Assembly: GCF_014066305.1 (NCBI RefSeq)
Contig: NW_023501091.1
Location: forward strand, 1-64,000
Reading direction: 5' to 3'
DNA from: Letharia columbiana
Taxonomy: Eukaryota; Ascomycota; Lecanoromycetes; Lecanorales; Parmeliaceae
DNA: 64,000 bases
Shown here: one piece after another, positions 49,353 through 60,239 of the stretch
How the letters are laid out: each line of letters starts with the position of its first letter
Position numbering within the stretch: position 1 is the first letter of the stretch
Translations under genes and position numbers: made by a program
The notes under the pieces: generated by a model
What the model was told of the DNA's origin: nothing
What the model saw: only the letters and a program-made list of their open reading frames with translations
Databases searched by the model: none

Positions 49353-50398
49353 TCAGAAATGACCACCGCGCTCTTGCACTGAATGCTTTGGCCGAGACGG
49401 GCGGGCCGGTGCGACCTCTTCCATTGACATCGCCACGTCCTGACCGCCCTGCGGTGCCCCTCGACGTCGAAAGAAATTGCCACCACTTTTCTTCGGCTGA
49501 GCCTGGACCACTGGCGCTCGCGCGTTTGCTTCTGGCCTAGGGTCCTGACGTAGATCATTCGCTGTGATATATCTCGGAGGCTGATGAGTTGGAGGTTCGG
49601 AGTGGGGATGTCCGTTGGTCGCTGCAATGTGACGTCCATTGGTGCCCGTATGCTGATATCCAGTCGTTCTCCCGACTTTCTCTGCATCCCGTCCCGTTTT
49701 AGCGGCGTGGTCTACGCGCTTCAAAAGCATTGCCTCTAGTGCATTTGCGTTCTTGACATTGAATTTCATCATACTGTCAACGATGTCTCCACCGATGGGC
49801 AGCAGGCCGATGACAAAGCCTCCCAACAGGTTGGACACCATAACAGCCCTCAATTTCTTCCTGTCGGGACCTTTGGAAACGCTGGAGCTGGGTAGGACGA
49901 CGAGCACAAAGCTTAAAGCGCTACCAACGAAGTCACCAGCCCTGAGAAGTGGTCAGTATAACTCATATAGCTATGATCATGAGGTCGAGCTCACCCAGGA
50001 ATCAATTCGATGAACGTGTTGACACCAATCTTGTAGCCGACCACAGGGAGGCGGATGCCGTTATCTAAAAACCTCGCGCTTGCGACGACGCTTGAGAGGA
50101 TCTTGGCATCTTTCTCTGGTACTCCCATGTACTCATAGTACGCACTGTCCTTGCGGTGGTTGTTGGCAATTTCGTGGTCATTTAGGAAGAAGACCAGTTG
50201 CCCGTCCTCCTTCTTCTTTTCGATCTTTGCGCCCCGGTAGTGAGCATTGTCCTTTGCAGTGGTCAGTGAAGGTAGGTAGAAGTAATAGTTGATGTGGCGC
50301 CTTACCACGCTCCTTATTGTAGGATCTTGGTGAGCACTCTTGCCGCCAAACTTTTGAAAAGCGCCCTTGCCGGCCTTCCAAGCCATGTTGCCTGACAT
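49353..50398 (-). CDS. DUF4112 domain protein
   Basis: Two exons on the minus strand, 50398-49995 and 49941-49353, with a 53-nt intron (GTGAGC..TCTCAG) inside the Gly of IELIPGAGDF; 330 residues. After MSGNMAWKAGKGAFQKFGG comes an N-terminal part with INYYFYLPSLTTAKD, then the DUF4112 region at about 100-190: LDNGIRLPVVGYKIGVNTFI, PGAGDFVGSALSFVLVV and VSNLLGGFVIGLLPIGGDIV. These hydrophobic stretches suggest membrane association. The C-terminal third is polar and disordered, with basic KKSGGNFFRRRGAP. Function is unknown. Met 50398 is preferred to an in-frame Met at 50530, which would add an unlikely leader. It diverges from DCP2 across about 960 bp. Confidence 0.88.
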
Positions 50399-51356
50399 GT
50401 TGGACTTTGAATTAAGATGTGCGAGCGTCTGAATGATTTTGGAGAGGTATGTGAAGTATGAAAAGAGAAGAAAGAAGAGAGCAGAAGGCCGGATTTTGTA
50501 GTTCTTGACGACAAAAGAAGCGCGCTTCAATTGAGAACAAAGACTTCCCCACTCACAGATGGCCCGTGATACATTGATGAGTGCGCGCGCGTTAGAAATC
50601 TATTGTAGGATTGAAGCGGTCGAGGGGAAGATTAGCTTTGGTAGAAGAGAGGATAGGAGTCATAGGACCCTTTTGTTTTATATTCGTACATTTTGTTTGT
50701 CGCAGATCTTGTTTGGGGAAAACATGTCATTCGCGTTCATTCTTGGTGGCAAGACGCTAATGTAACGTATAGCAGCGGCTGCTCCCGTGCAGCGCTTGCG
50801 GACTATTTTGAATTATGAACAGCAATTCCCTGTTACTCCTTGTTACATATTAGAAACGCTGATGATGCAACTGCCTGTATTATCGACATATTGCGCCTCT
50901 CTCTTTTTCTCTCTGCTCCCTGGGCAAGCTTGTAGACTTCAACTTTAAGTGGCAATCGTCATACGTATCCCCTCGGACACCGAGGATTCCCCGGCCTCTG
51001 GTGCCACACATGCACAGCCACCGCTAAAAACGCCCGCCCGGCTATTCACTTTGGAGATCTCCCCCAACCTCGCGCCAGCGCATTCGCCGAATCATCAAAC
51101 ATACTCGTTGAAAACACTCATTCATTATCCACTTCACTGCCTACCCATAGCCTATTGTTCATTCTAGATTCATAAATCATATTTGCTGGCCCTTCCCTTC
51201 CGCGTCAGTATTGTGGCTGTACATGTTGGTTTTCCTTGTCAGCTTCGTCACAAAACAGCTTGCTGTCATCAGCTAGCTAGCTCTCATTGCACACCTTCGG
51301 CCGCTTTGCCGATCCACTCACGATAGGCAGAGATATGCTTGGGTGGGGAGACCAAG
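50399..51356. other. Divergent intergenic region between DUF4112 and DCP2
   Basis: Holds both presumed promoters and 5' leaders. Short ORFs are present but none is convincing. A CT-rich run (TCTCTCTTTTTCTCTCTGCT) lies at 50899-50918. Confidence 0.5.
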
Positions 51357-54300
51357 ATGACAGAGAAGAAGATGCAGCTAGTCGATTGTAAGTCTGCCTG
51401 GCCTCCATTCAACACGGCGTTTGCGAGCATCCTCCGCATGGTAATTATTGCGCGATATGTCTCAAGCACCGTTCTGGAGTCACTATCTCCTCAAGCCAAT
51501 GATAACATCCTGTATGCTGACTATGAACCTGCTCAGGGCTGGATGACTTATGCGTACGCTTCATAATCAACCTCCCTAAAGAAGAGCTCGAATCCGTTGA
51601 GCGAATATGCTTTCAAGTAGAAGAAGCACAATGGTTTTACGAGGACTTCATCCGTCCTCTGGACCCGGACCTGCCTTCTCTCAATCTCAGAAATTTCTGC
51701 CTCCTCATATTCCAGCACTGCCCAATGTTCTCGTCATACTCGACATATCACCATGCTCAGGCATTTTCGGAGTTTCTGGCGTATAAGACACGTGTACCGG
51801 TGCGGGGAGCTATAATGCTCAATGAACAAATGGATTCGGTAGTATTGGTCAAAGGGTGGAAGAAAGGCGCCAACTGGAGTTTTCCTAGGGGAAAGATCAA
51901 CAAAGATGAGCCGGATTTGGATTGTGCGGTCAGAGAAGTTTACGAGGAAACGGGATACGACATCAAAGCGGCGGGTCTGGTTGGTAGCGAGGAGGAGACG
52001 AAACACATCGAAGTCACGATGAGGGAACAGCATATGCGGCTCTACGTCTTCCGAGGAGTCCCCACGGACACATACTTTGAGCCGCGCACGAGGAAAGAGA
52101 TCAGCAAGATTGGGTGGTACAAATTGTCGGATTTACCGACCATCAGGAAGAAGAAACAGCAGCAGGAGGGCAAAGGCGAGGATCTTGCGGTCAACGCGAA
52201 TAAGTTCTACATGGTGGCGCCGTTCCTGGTGCCCTTGAAAAAATGGATTTCAGCACAGAGAAAGCTGGAGAAAGCCAAACAATCAAACGGCACAGTTGCC
52301 AACGCTATTGCTATAGACGAAGAGCCAGTTCACATTGCGAACCACGAGGTTGAAGAGAGCACTGTACTGCACCCATCCAGTGAAAAGTTAGGGAGGCTAC
52401 TCGACAGTCTTCGGCAATCGGCTTTACCAACCAAGACGAGTGATCTTCCTGAAGCGTCTGGACTTCCTGTTGGCCCAAAGGACATGGCCGCTCAATTGAA
52501 GTCAGTCCTCGGTGTCCCATCAACGCAGCCTGCGGACTCCGTGGCGGAAGCGGCAGCAGCAGAACCGCTTTCGACAAGCAGGACGGAAAATCAAAAGTCG
52601 AATGCTTTGCTTGCTTTATTGCGGGGCGGTCCTGCCGCACAATTGAATCAAATTCCGCAGACCCCATTCGAACAAGTAATCGAAAGTCCACCTCCGCCTG
52701 CGTCTCCCCCTCGCCCACATCAACAACCGCCACGCATCTCTTCGCTATCTCCTCCACCTACACTCCATTTTCCAACAACTCACGATCGACCTACTATGGC
52801 GTCCTCTCTGGCCATCGGACAGCCTGCGATGATGCCTCAGGCCCCAGTCGGCCAATCGCTGCAACCTCCACTGGTCAGACCTATCCCACCACCACAGCAG
52901 CCGGCTCAGCTTGTTCCTCGAGCTTCTACTCTTCGTCAAAAGAAGCCAGTCCCCATAGTAAATTCCAAACAGCAGACTCTTGCTCCTTATCAACGCACTG
53001 GCGATCCTCAATTCGCCCAGTACTCTCAAGTACCCGGTAACAACGCTCCATCAATACCTCCAGCCAGCAAACTACCACCACCGAAGCTCACAGCACAATC
53101 TTCTGCACTTCTCAATCTCTTCAAGGATAGGCCGCCAGCTAAGACCCCAATCGCGGATGGCGACATTAAGATGTCAGGGAAAGTCGAGTCACAGACAGCA
53201 CCTGCAAATCCATCTGCAAATGTTGCCCAAATGCTAGACATTCTCGAAGGCCATGGAAAATTTGCAAGCCCGGCGAGTCAGAAAAGGCCAGACATGGTCC
53301 AAGCACCAATTTGGATTGACAAACCCAAATCAGAGCATCATGACAAGCTGCTGAGCTTATTTCGTAGTCCATCAATTCCAGCTGCAGAGCCAGTGAAGCC
53401 GGCAGCAAATTCCTTGCAGCCGCCATCTGGGCCGGTGGAGCTCTCTGCACAACCGATGACCCCTGGACACTCTAGAGAACCCTCTCGAGCTGACATACTA
53501 CCTCAAGAGCAAGCGGCGAAGATAGTTCGAAATGGATCGGCCAAAGCCCACAAACAACCGCGACAAGACACTTCCAAGGCAGACAATCCACCTGTGTCTG
53601 CCACGGTCAAGGGTCCTCTAAATGTTCCCCAATTCGATATGCTTGCCAAAGCGGCGAAAGAAGCGAAACATACTGCTCACGGCAATAGCCATAAGGATTC
53701 ACCCGGAAAGTCACCAGTCATCATTCTAGCTCGACCATCGAGTTCGAATGCCCATCCTCAAGCACCTCTCAGCTTGACTGATGCCAATACTCCCACACCA
53801 CCACCAAAACAGCAGAAAGCCGCTGTTGCTCCCAAACTGCAGACTCTCATATCTCCTATCAAGACTATGCCTCCTACGCCCGATCTCAAAGGCCATGCCG
53901 TACCACCCAAACCATTCCACCCTCAGATCCTCCGCCGCCCACCACACGCTGAAGACGCCAATGAACCTTCTCCCATCCAACCACTTCCTTCACCAAAACA
54001 CAGTCTCCTCGCCAACCGCACTACTCAACCAACCGATCACAAGAAATCCCTCCTATCCCTATTCACGAAACCCTCGCCAATCGTCTCTCCCGCACTGACC
54101 GCTCCATCTAGCGCCATCGACCCGGCAAGCTTCATAAGTCCGCTATCAGAGAAACCAACACCGCGCGAGCAAGCTGATGCAGCTTTTGCGAAACTGACGC
54201 GCGATGTTGGAGGCTTCTCGCAGAAACCCACCGCGCCACCTGTTTCATCGTCAAGAGCCAGTAGCGTCAATGCCATTGTTGCGGGTATGGGAGGCAAAGA

Positions 54301-54403
54301 GAGAGTGACAGGTGGTACGAAGACACCGACGCCTAGGACTACGCCCGTAGATCGGAGCTTTTTGCTTGGGTATTTGGAGGATGTTGCGAAGGGTGGGAGA
54401 TGA
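51357..54403 (+). CDS. DCP2: mRNA-decapping enzyme subunit Dcp2
   Basis: Exon 1 is 51357-51387 (MTEKKMQLVD and the first base of Trp11), exon 2 is 51537-54403; the intron is 149 nt (GTAAGT..CTCAG). Product 965 residues. Residues 11-95 are the Dcp2 box A domain (WLDDLCVRFIINLPKEELES, RICFQVEEAQWFYEDFIRP). The Nudix fold follows, with RGAIMLN, WSFPRGKINK and the Nudix box at about 129-151 (EEs of REVYEETGYD coordinate the metal). Box B is near KFYMVAPFLVPLKKWI. The enzyme removes the mRNA cap as m7GDP in cytoplasmic P-bodies. The C-terminal 720 residues are Pro/Gln/Ser-rich and disordered, with repeated short leucine-rich helices (LLALLRGG, LLNLFKDR, LLSLFRSP, LLSLFTKP), like Edc3-binding motifs of yeast Dcp2. 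Confidence 0.96.
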
Positions 54404-54743
54404 AGAAGGGGGATGTGGTTTTGGTAGAGTACGAGGGGGGTGGGGTTAAAGTTTGTTGGTATTGGGATTGCCGTAGAGGTCTGCTAGAGGTAGTCCTCCT
54501 GCTTAATCGGAAAGAGGGATTTGACTCTGGGCGATGCGGTGACACCTCTGAATTTGCTCCGATTGAACAACGGCCCCTTTTATTGGGTGAGACACAACAG
54601 ATACAGAAACTCCCAGATAAAATCTGCGAACTTCTGAATCTACAACAGAAATATTACACATCCTATCCAATTTCAAACCCCAACTCGACAACCCAATTAA
54701 TTACCTCCTCCTCCTCCTCCTCCATCCACCGCCAACCCCTCAC
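54404..54743. other. Convergent 3' region, CTC-rich
   Basis: Space between DCP2 (+) and the low-complexity gene (-). A CTC/TCC-rich run starts at about 54705 and continues into the coding end of the minus-strand gene. An open plus-strand frame across this region looks like a shadow of that gene. Confidence 0.5.
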
Positions 54744-55641
54744 TCAACCCTCCCTCTCCGCCCTCCTCTCCTCCCTCCTCCGCCTCTCCAACCGATCCAA
54801 ATCGCCAAACCCAAACTCCACCCTCCCCCTCCTCCCCGCCCTCTCCTTCTGCCCTCTCGTACTCCTCGCCGGTCCCGTCACAACCTCTTCTCGATCCGCG
54901 ACGCGCACATACGGCCGACGAGATTTGGGTTTGGGATTCTTGTGCGGTCGCAATTTCCGGGCATTGGGACGGCGCTTCGCGCTTTGGCCTTTACCGGAGG
55001 GGTGGGGGTCGGATGATGGTCCCGTAGCGGCCGAGGCTTCGGCACCGGGGGTTCGGTGGGTGGAGTTCGCGCTGTTGGAGTCTTCTTGCTTGATCGTACG
55101 CTTCGCGGACGGACGGCGAGGTGCGGCGGGTCCAGCGGTCCTTTGGGGAGCATCGCCCGCTTGAGCGGTGTTGGATACTGTTACGGTAGCCGAGCCCCTG
55201 GTGGAAGGGCGGCTAGGCGGAGGAGTCCCTTGCGCGGTTCTGGGCCTCGAACCTCGTCGGCCTGTTCCTGGTTGGGGCGGTACGGGAAGGCGGATGAAAG
55301 GGTTCACACCTGGGGGACCTGGTGGAGGTGAACGGAAAGGGTCTGGTGTAAGACGAGCTGGGTCAACGTAGAGACGTCCAATTGATCCTGCGGATGGGTC
55401 GATCTCGGTGGAAGATTGGCTCGGCTCATTGTTGGAACTCCTAGGAATAGGTCCTGTGGTTAGTTAGCATTTTCAATACTGGCATGTGAATTGAAGTAAG
55501 ATTACTTGATGGCCCGCCTTCCGAGTCGTCTGAGTTGGGAGACCTAGATCTGTCACGGTATGTCTGCTCAGGAAATTTGGGCGCGACTGGAGTGTAGATT
55601 GGACTATTGGCTGGCGAATCATCTGATGTATTGTCTGCCAT
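54744..55641 (-). CDS. Low-complexity basic hypothetical protein
   Basis: Exons 55641-55506 and 55453-54744 join over a 52-nt intron (GTAATC..CCACAG) within an Arg codon; 281 residues. It starts MADNTSDDSPANSPIYTPVA and has an Arg/Ser stretch (YRDRSRSPNSDDSEGG), a middle with GRLYVDPARLTPDPFRSPPP and VNPFIRLPVPPQPGTG, then a long Pro/Thr/Ser/Arg part and a strongly basic end (KRRPNARKLRPHKNPKPKSR, LERRRREERRAEREG). No folded domain is visible. Composition suggests a nuclear or nucleic-acid-binding disordered protein, which is inference. The CTC-rich DNA over its end gives the Glu/Arg-rich C-terminus. It is convergent with DCP2. Confidence 0.7.
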
Positions 55642-56285
55642 ACTAAGAAACTTCGGCCTTCCAAAGTGGTGCGGAAAAAAACAAGAGTAGAAGAGAGTGC
55701 CCAACCTATTTGAGCGATCATCCGCAGCAGCAACAGGAATGTATTCCAACTGTTTGCGGGATGGAAGCACATTATATGTTGAGAACAATGGCATAAATTA
55801 GAGACGAAACTGAATTGTTTGCTTGCGGAAGAGACCTTTGGAGAGACAATGTCTTCACCAACAAGGGCCGAGCAGTCAGTCCTGAAACCGGAAGGTAAAC
55901 ACAAAGAGAATGCATTGGACTTTTCCTTCGCCAAATTTGTCTTAGACGCATATCGCATGAAGCAAAGTGCGTCTTTCATGAATCTCAACTCCTTGTCTTG
56001 CGTCTGATAGTTGCCATTAGCATCATAACGGGCTTTGAGTCTCAAATGCTGAAATAGGAGCGCCAAGGGGCCAGGGTCCAGGAGAATAAAAAGGCCTTGG
56101 TAAGAATTGAGCAAGCAGACAATGAGTGTTGCACTGAGTCTATTGAAGCCAAGGAGGCAAATTCCAAGTCTCGACAGACAGGGCTACCACGGATTCCTTC
56201 CTGACACTAACCTATCCGCAACCGAGTAGGCGATCTTGTACCGCTGAGAATCTTCTCTACGCGGGGGCGCTGGCTAATTGAGCTG
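55642..56285. other. Intergenic, no gene identified
   Basis: A minus-strand frame of 213 codons (56114-55473) overlaps exon 1 of the gene at 55641 in a different frame and has no domain features. I regard it as spurious. The rest contains the promoter of the minus-strand low-complexity gene and the 3' flank of the SLATT gene. Confidence 0.45.
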
Positions 56286-57113
56286 TCAGCTTTGTCGCTG
56301 GACTAGGCTGGAGTATCCTACATCTGTAGCCGAACGGTCAACTCCGCCCAGCGGTGTAGGCTCGTTATGCGTCAAGTCCTCCTCGGTCTTTGGCTGATTC
56401 ATTGGAGGAACCTGAGGAGCCACTGCAGAAGCCACTCGAGGGGCTGGCTGGCGTATGTCGGGACCAAGGATGGAGGACGGCTCGCTCACTAGGGTTTTGC
56501 CGGTCAACGGCCCATTTGCGGTCGATGCTGCAGTAGGATTATGGTAGGTGCCCGGATCGTTATTCTCATCATTTTGGCGAGCCTGCTCGTACATTCCTTT
56601 GATGATTTTCATCTCGTGATCCAGATCCAGCTGGCAGTCCAGCTGAGCAAAGTCTCGCTCCCTCTGCTCGATGTATTCTCGCACCTTGCGGAGAGTACAT
56701 TGATATTGACGTAAGCGGTTGGGTAAGCCTGAGCCCTTCGTGAATGTGAGAATGGCTGCAATGACGGTGTTCGCTGCACCGAGGACCGTGATCTGGATAT
56801 GCGACCCACCGCCAGCGCCAAGAGCGGTCAAAGCTGACGCAAAGATCACCTGGGTAAGGAGACACGCGTTGATGACAAGAGCGCTGGAATAGTACTGCAG
56901 CTTAGCTTTGTGTTCCTCTGTTGAGACTCGATTGTAAATGCCGAGATTTGGAGCTGGCCGTCTCGAAGCTCGAGGGCTCAGTTCAAGAACATCGCTGATG
57001 CCGACCTGCTCGCGGAAGACACTGAGTCTATCGGTGCTACCAGCCTTTTCCAGGTCCCGGTCGAACGTTGGCGTTGGCTTGTGATATGTCAATTCAGGCT
57101 CGGTCTCGCCCAT
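56286..57113 (-). CDS. SLATT-domain two-transmembrane protein (fungal family)
   Basis: Single exon, 275 residues. A polar N-terminus ends in IYNRVSTEEHKAKLQYYSSA, followed by two membrane helices, about 78-99 (LVINACLLTQVIFASALTAL) and 106-125 (IQITVLGAANTVIAAILTF), separated by a Gly-rich turn (GAGGGSH). Immediately after are KGSGLPNRLRQY and a charged helix, LRKVREYIEQRERDFAQLDC. This is the pattern of the fungal SLATT family (SMODS and SLOG-associating 2TM effector). In bacteria SLATT proteins are predicted membrane effectors of nucleotide-signalling defence systems; the role in fungi is not known. The C-terminal 90 residues are disordered. It diverges from IBA57 over about 660 bp. Confidence 0.85.
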   Translation of the reverse strand: MGETEPELTYHKPTPTFDRDLEKAGSTDRLSVFREQVGISDVLELSPRASRRPAPNLGIYNRVSTEEHKAKLQYYSSALVINACLLTQVIFASALTALGAGGGSHIQITVLGAANTVIAAILTFTKGSGLPNRLRQYQCTLRKVREYIEQRERDFAQLDCQLDLDHEMKIIKGMYEQARQNDENNDPGTYHNPTAASTANGPLTGKTLVSEPSSILGPDIRQPAPRVASAVAPQVPPMNQPKTEEDLTHNEPTPLGGVDRSATDVGYSSLVQRQS

Positions 57114-57776
57114 CTTGGAAACACATCCAAGAAAGGTGGTAGAAGGGGCTAAAGGCTAGATACTGGTGAAGGGGATCTCCGAAGGGATATCTTAGAGGTA
57201 GAAATATGCATCCGTTGAAAGAATGTTAGGTTGAGAGCGCGGTGTGAAACAAAATACAGGTACTGTACTTGTAGAGAGATTGGACTAGCGAGACGTTGTG
57301 GTTTAGCATTTTAACTGGTAGTACTTGCTCTCTAAGCAATCAAAGGTTGAGAAAGAACGCCTGCGCCGGACATAATGGAAACATTCGGGTGCACGAGACT
57401 ACTAGACAGTAACGGGCTCTTCTCCACCGCCTTGAGATCATCCTGCCAGCGTCATCTGATGAGCAACGTTTTGTGAACAAAGAAATGCATGTTTGAGAAT
57501 TTGTTACTTTCCTTTCGTTAGACAAGCCACACGAGAGACGAAGCGGCAGGGCGAAAGCAGAGACATTGCGCGCAGCCGATCTAGCAGCTGTAAGATATGA
57601 CACAGGTCATTGTTGAGCGGTACTGGGTTCCAACAATTGCATGAGGGACGTGTGAAGACGGTTAGTACAGATGTCAGAATTTACTAGTCGTGATAATACA
57701 GCACGCTAGTAATATATATAACTAAAATTACATCCCGAGTCCACGATCTCTCCGCTCTCCCACCAACCAGCGCGCC
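57114..57776. other. Divergent intergenic region between SLATT gene and IBA57
   Basis: Both presumed promoters lie here. A short AT-rich run (TAATATATATAACTAAAATT) is at 57711-57730, some 50 bp before the IBA57 start codon. No gene seen. Confidence 0.5.
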
Positions 57777-58910
57777 ATGCCTCCACGTACATCTTCGCTC
57801 TTCTCCGAATCTCTTTACCATTATCGCAGAGCTCTCCCACGTCTATCCCGTAGCCATACTACCATCTCCTCGCCGAACCCGCCCGTCCCCCTACATACCG
57901 CATGCGCTCAGCTCCCCACTCGCCGCCTCGTCTCGCTCCGCGGCCATGATGCATCCCGCTTCTTGCAAGGTCTTACAACACAAAACATCCCTAGTCAATA
58001 TATGAGGTCCTGCTTCTACAGCGCCTTTCTGAATGCCTCAGGGAGAGTTCTGCACGATGTATTCATATATCCGGACGCGGATGCGGAGAGGGAAGAACCG
58101 GGTTTCTTAATCGAGGTCGACGCAAACGAGGTGGAAGCGTTGGCGAGACATCTGAAGCGGTATAAACTACGAGCGAAAGTGGGGATCAGAGTAATTGACG
58201 AAGGAGAGCTGAGCATCTGGGCAACCTGGGGAAAGCAGTCACCGTCCGGAGCCGACTCGAGAACGGGCGGCTTAGACCAGCGAGCGCCAGATATGGGGGA
58301 GAGGGTCATAGTGTCTGGGGACCGTAAGCTTGAGGGCTCAGGAACGCAAGTTGAGGGCGGCAGCTACGATATAAGGCGGATGATGATGGGGGTAGCAGAG
58401 GGCCAAGGAGAGATACTTAAAGAGTCAGCGTTACCGCAAGAGAGTAATATTGATTTTATGGGTGGGATTGATTTTCGGAAAGGCTGTTATGTGGGCCAGG
58501 AGTTGACAATTCGGACGCATCATACGGGCGTTGTCAGGAAGAGGATACTACCCGTACAGATATACCCTACTGAAGGGGACTCGAAACCGCCGGACGGTTT
58601 GAGGTATGATGCAAATATGAAGATACGATTGCCGCCTAGGGGAGCGAATATCAGTAGGGTGGATAAGAAAGGGAGGAGCGCAGGCAAATGGCTAAGTGGT
58701 ATGGGTAATATTGGATTGGCATTATGTCGGCTAGAGATTATGACGGATACGGTGCTGACGGGGGAGGGCAGTCAGTGGAGTCCAGAGCATGAGTTCAAGG
58801 TGGCGTGGGAACCAGAAGAGGGAAGGGAGGGGGGAGAGGTAAGGGTGAAGGCTTTTGTGCCCAGTTGGCATCAGAGTAGAGCTGAGGGTCAGAAGCTGCA
58901 TCGAAGTTGA
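57777..58910 (+). CDS. IBA57: Mitochondrial Fe-S cluster assembly factor Iba57/Caf17
   Basis: Single exon, 377 residues. An Arg/Ser-rich presequence (SLYHYRRALPRLSRSHTTIS) without acidic residues after residue 11 fits mitochondrial import. The YgfZ/GcvT-like fold shows LVSLRGHDASRFLQGLTTQN (about 52-71), FYSAFLNASGRVLHDVFIYP and the family signature KGCYVGQELTIRTHHTGVVR at about 235-254, including the conserved Cys of KGCYxGQE. Iba57 acts with Isa1 and Isa2 in the mitochondrial matrix to make 4Fe-4S clusters for aconitase, lipoate synthase and related enzymes, with a link to folate binding. Length is within the usual range for fungal homologues. Its stop lies 129 bp from that of the convergent Cwf23-like gene. 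Confidence 0.94.
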   Translation: MPPRTSSLFSESLYHYRRALPRLSRSHTTISSPNPPVPLHTACAQLPTRRLVSLRGHDASRFLQGLTTQNIPSQYMRSCFYSAFLNASGRVLHDVFIYPDADAEREEPGFLIEVDANEVEALARHLKRYKLRAKVGIRVIDEGELSIWATWGKQSPSGADSRTGGLDQRAPDMGERVIVSGDRKLEGSGTQVEGGSYDIRRMMMGVAEGQGEILKESALPQESNIDFMGGIDFRKGCYVGQELTIRTHHTGVVRKRILPVQIYPTEGDSKPPDGLRYDANMKIRLPPRGANISRVDKKGRSAGKWLSGMGNIGLALCRLEIMTDTVLTGEGSQWSPEHEFKVAWEPEEGREGGEVRVKAFVPSWHQSRAEGQKLHRS

Positions 58911-59039
58911 TGCACATGAAGATATAAGCAGAAGAAATGACTGTCCAAATTTCAGATTCGGTGCTGCGAAAAGCTGGGTATCTCTGTAACGCCTGTGCGC
59001 CAACGCTAATTTTCAGATGCAATGCTCTTGCTGTCGTGT

Positions 59040-60239
59040 TCATGCCTGCTTTGCCTCAGCGGCATCGTCTTCCCTGTCCTGCCGCTCTATCTCGGCGGCC
59101 AATCGTTTCTTCTCTGCGTTCTTCAGCCGTATCATTGTCATCTCTTCAAGGCTAGGACTATTAACCCCCAGCCCTTTGCCAAAAGGTGAGCCTTTCGGCG
59201 TATTGAACGCTGCGGATGAGAAGGACGCGAAAGATGGCATCTTCTTAAGCCCACCATCACCTGCTTTAGGCGAAGCTGCGGGTGTGGATGCTTGGCTGTC
59301 AAAGCCGGAGAACGCATATGTGCTTTTGGTCCGACCATCCGGCGTGGGCGTTGCCGGTGCGGAGGCCCTGTTGTCTTGGTGTGCAGTTATGAAGTCAGGC
59401 TCCCTGTTAGCGGCCCAGAACACGGAGTCGAATGTTCGCCATTCAGGACCATTTTGTTTTGGAAAGTCTTCCACTGCAGCATGCGCGCCGACAACTGATT
59501 TGTACTGTATCATGCAGACTACGGCGAGCTGCTTCTTTTGCTTCTTTCCGAGCCGGAGCATCTTTGAATTGAGCAAGTCCGCGCTTTCGATGGAGCCAAA
59601 TTGCGAGAATAAGTTTCTGACGCCTTCCGCTGTTATGGAGCCCCCTTCGCCTTCGACCGGCCACCGTACTTTTACGGTCCGATCGATCTCAGACACAGTC
59701 GACTGGGAAGTGCTTGCTCTATTCATGTGGCTACTGCTCGAGCCGGGCGTCGGTGCTGCAGCGTCAGCGTTCTCGGCTTCATTCCGCATATCCCTTCTCA
59801 GCGCATCCTCCCTCTCCTTTCTCCTTCTCTTCCCATCCTCAGCCAACCTCCGTATCTCTCTCTCCAGCTTCTCTTCGTCACCTTCATCTTCCTCCCTAGG
59901 TCTCTTGACACCACGTTCCCTCGCCTCCAAGTCATCTTTCATCTGCCTCCTTCTGCCCTCAAATAAATCATTTTGCCTCTTTCTCTGTAATCTAGCACTG
60001 CGGGCATTATCGTAGATAGCCTTGCTTGCCGGATCAGATAGCAGATCATATCCAATTTGCGCAAGGTGAAACTTCTCCTTGGCGACTGGATCGTTGCCGA
60101 CTTTGTCAGGATGATATTTGAGTGCTGTTCTTCGCCATGCTCGGTCGATATCTTTCTGGGAAGTCTCGAAGGTGACGCCTAGGAGGTCGTAGAAGTCAGT
60201 ATCGGATGTGGCATAGATCTTGAGGTCGTCCGAAGGCAT
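59040..60239 (-). CDS. cwf23: J-domain and RRM protein, Cwf23/DNAJC17-like splicing factor
   Basis: Single exon, 399 residues. The J domain lies at about 14-80 (DFYDLLGVTFETSQKDIDRA) with the HPD motif at 43-45, needed to stimulate Hsp70 ATPase, and FHLAQIGYDLLSDPASKAIY. A long charged helix follows (RKRQNDLFEGRRRQMKDDLE through KLEREIRRLAEDGKRRRKER). An RRM-like domain at about 188-262 holds VKVRWPVEGEGGSITAEGVR, LFSQFGSIESADLL and QLAVVCMIQYKSVVGAHAAV. The tail is Ser/Thr/Pro-rich. This order (J, coiled coil, RRM) matches Cwf23/Cwc23 and human DNAJC17, nuclear spliceosome-associated co-chaperones. The yeast protein is needed for spliceosome disassembly. The start follows MPSDDLKIYATSDTDFYDLL, directly before the J domain. 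Confidence 0.92.
   Translation of the reverse strand: MPSDDLKIYATSDTDFYDLLGVTFETSQKDIDRAWRRTALKYHPDKVGNDPVAKEKFHLAQIGYDLLSDPASKAIYDNARSARLQRKRQNDLFEGRRRQMKDDLEARERGVKRPREEDEGDEEKLEREIRRLAEDGKRRRKEREDALRRDMRNEAENADAAAPTPGSSSSHMNRASTSQSTVSEIDRTVKVRWPVEGEGGSITAEGVRNLFSQFGSIESADLLNSKMLRLGKKQKKQLAVVCMIQYKSVVGAHAAVEDFPKQNGPEWRTFDSVFWAANREPDFITAHQDNRASAPATPTPDGRTKSTYAFSGFDSQASTPAASPKAGDGGLKKMPSFASFSSAAFNTPKGSPFGKGLGVNSPSLEEMTMIRLKNAEKKRLAAEIERQDREDDAAEAKQA

Noticed and set aside
54400..55164. 254-codon plus-strand ORF after DCP2
   Set aside because: Follows from the CTC-rich, stop-poor DNA of the minus-strand gene at 54744-55641, whose spliced frame is better supported.
59017..60015. 332-codon plus-strand ORF
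   Set aside because: Exact antisense of the J-domain/RRM gene; Ser/Leu-rich shadow composition.
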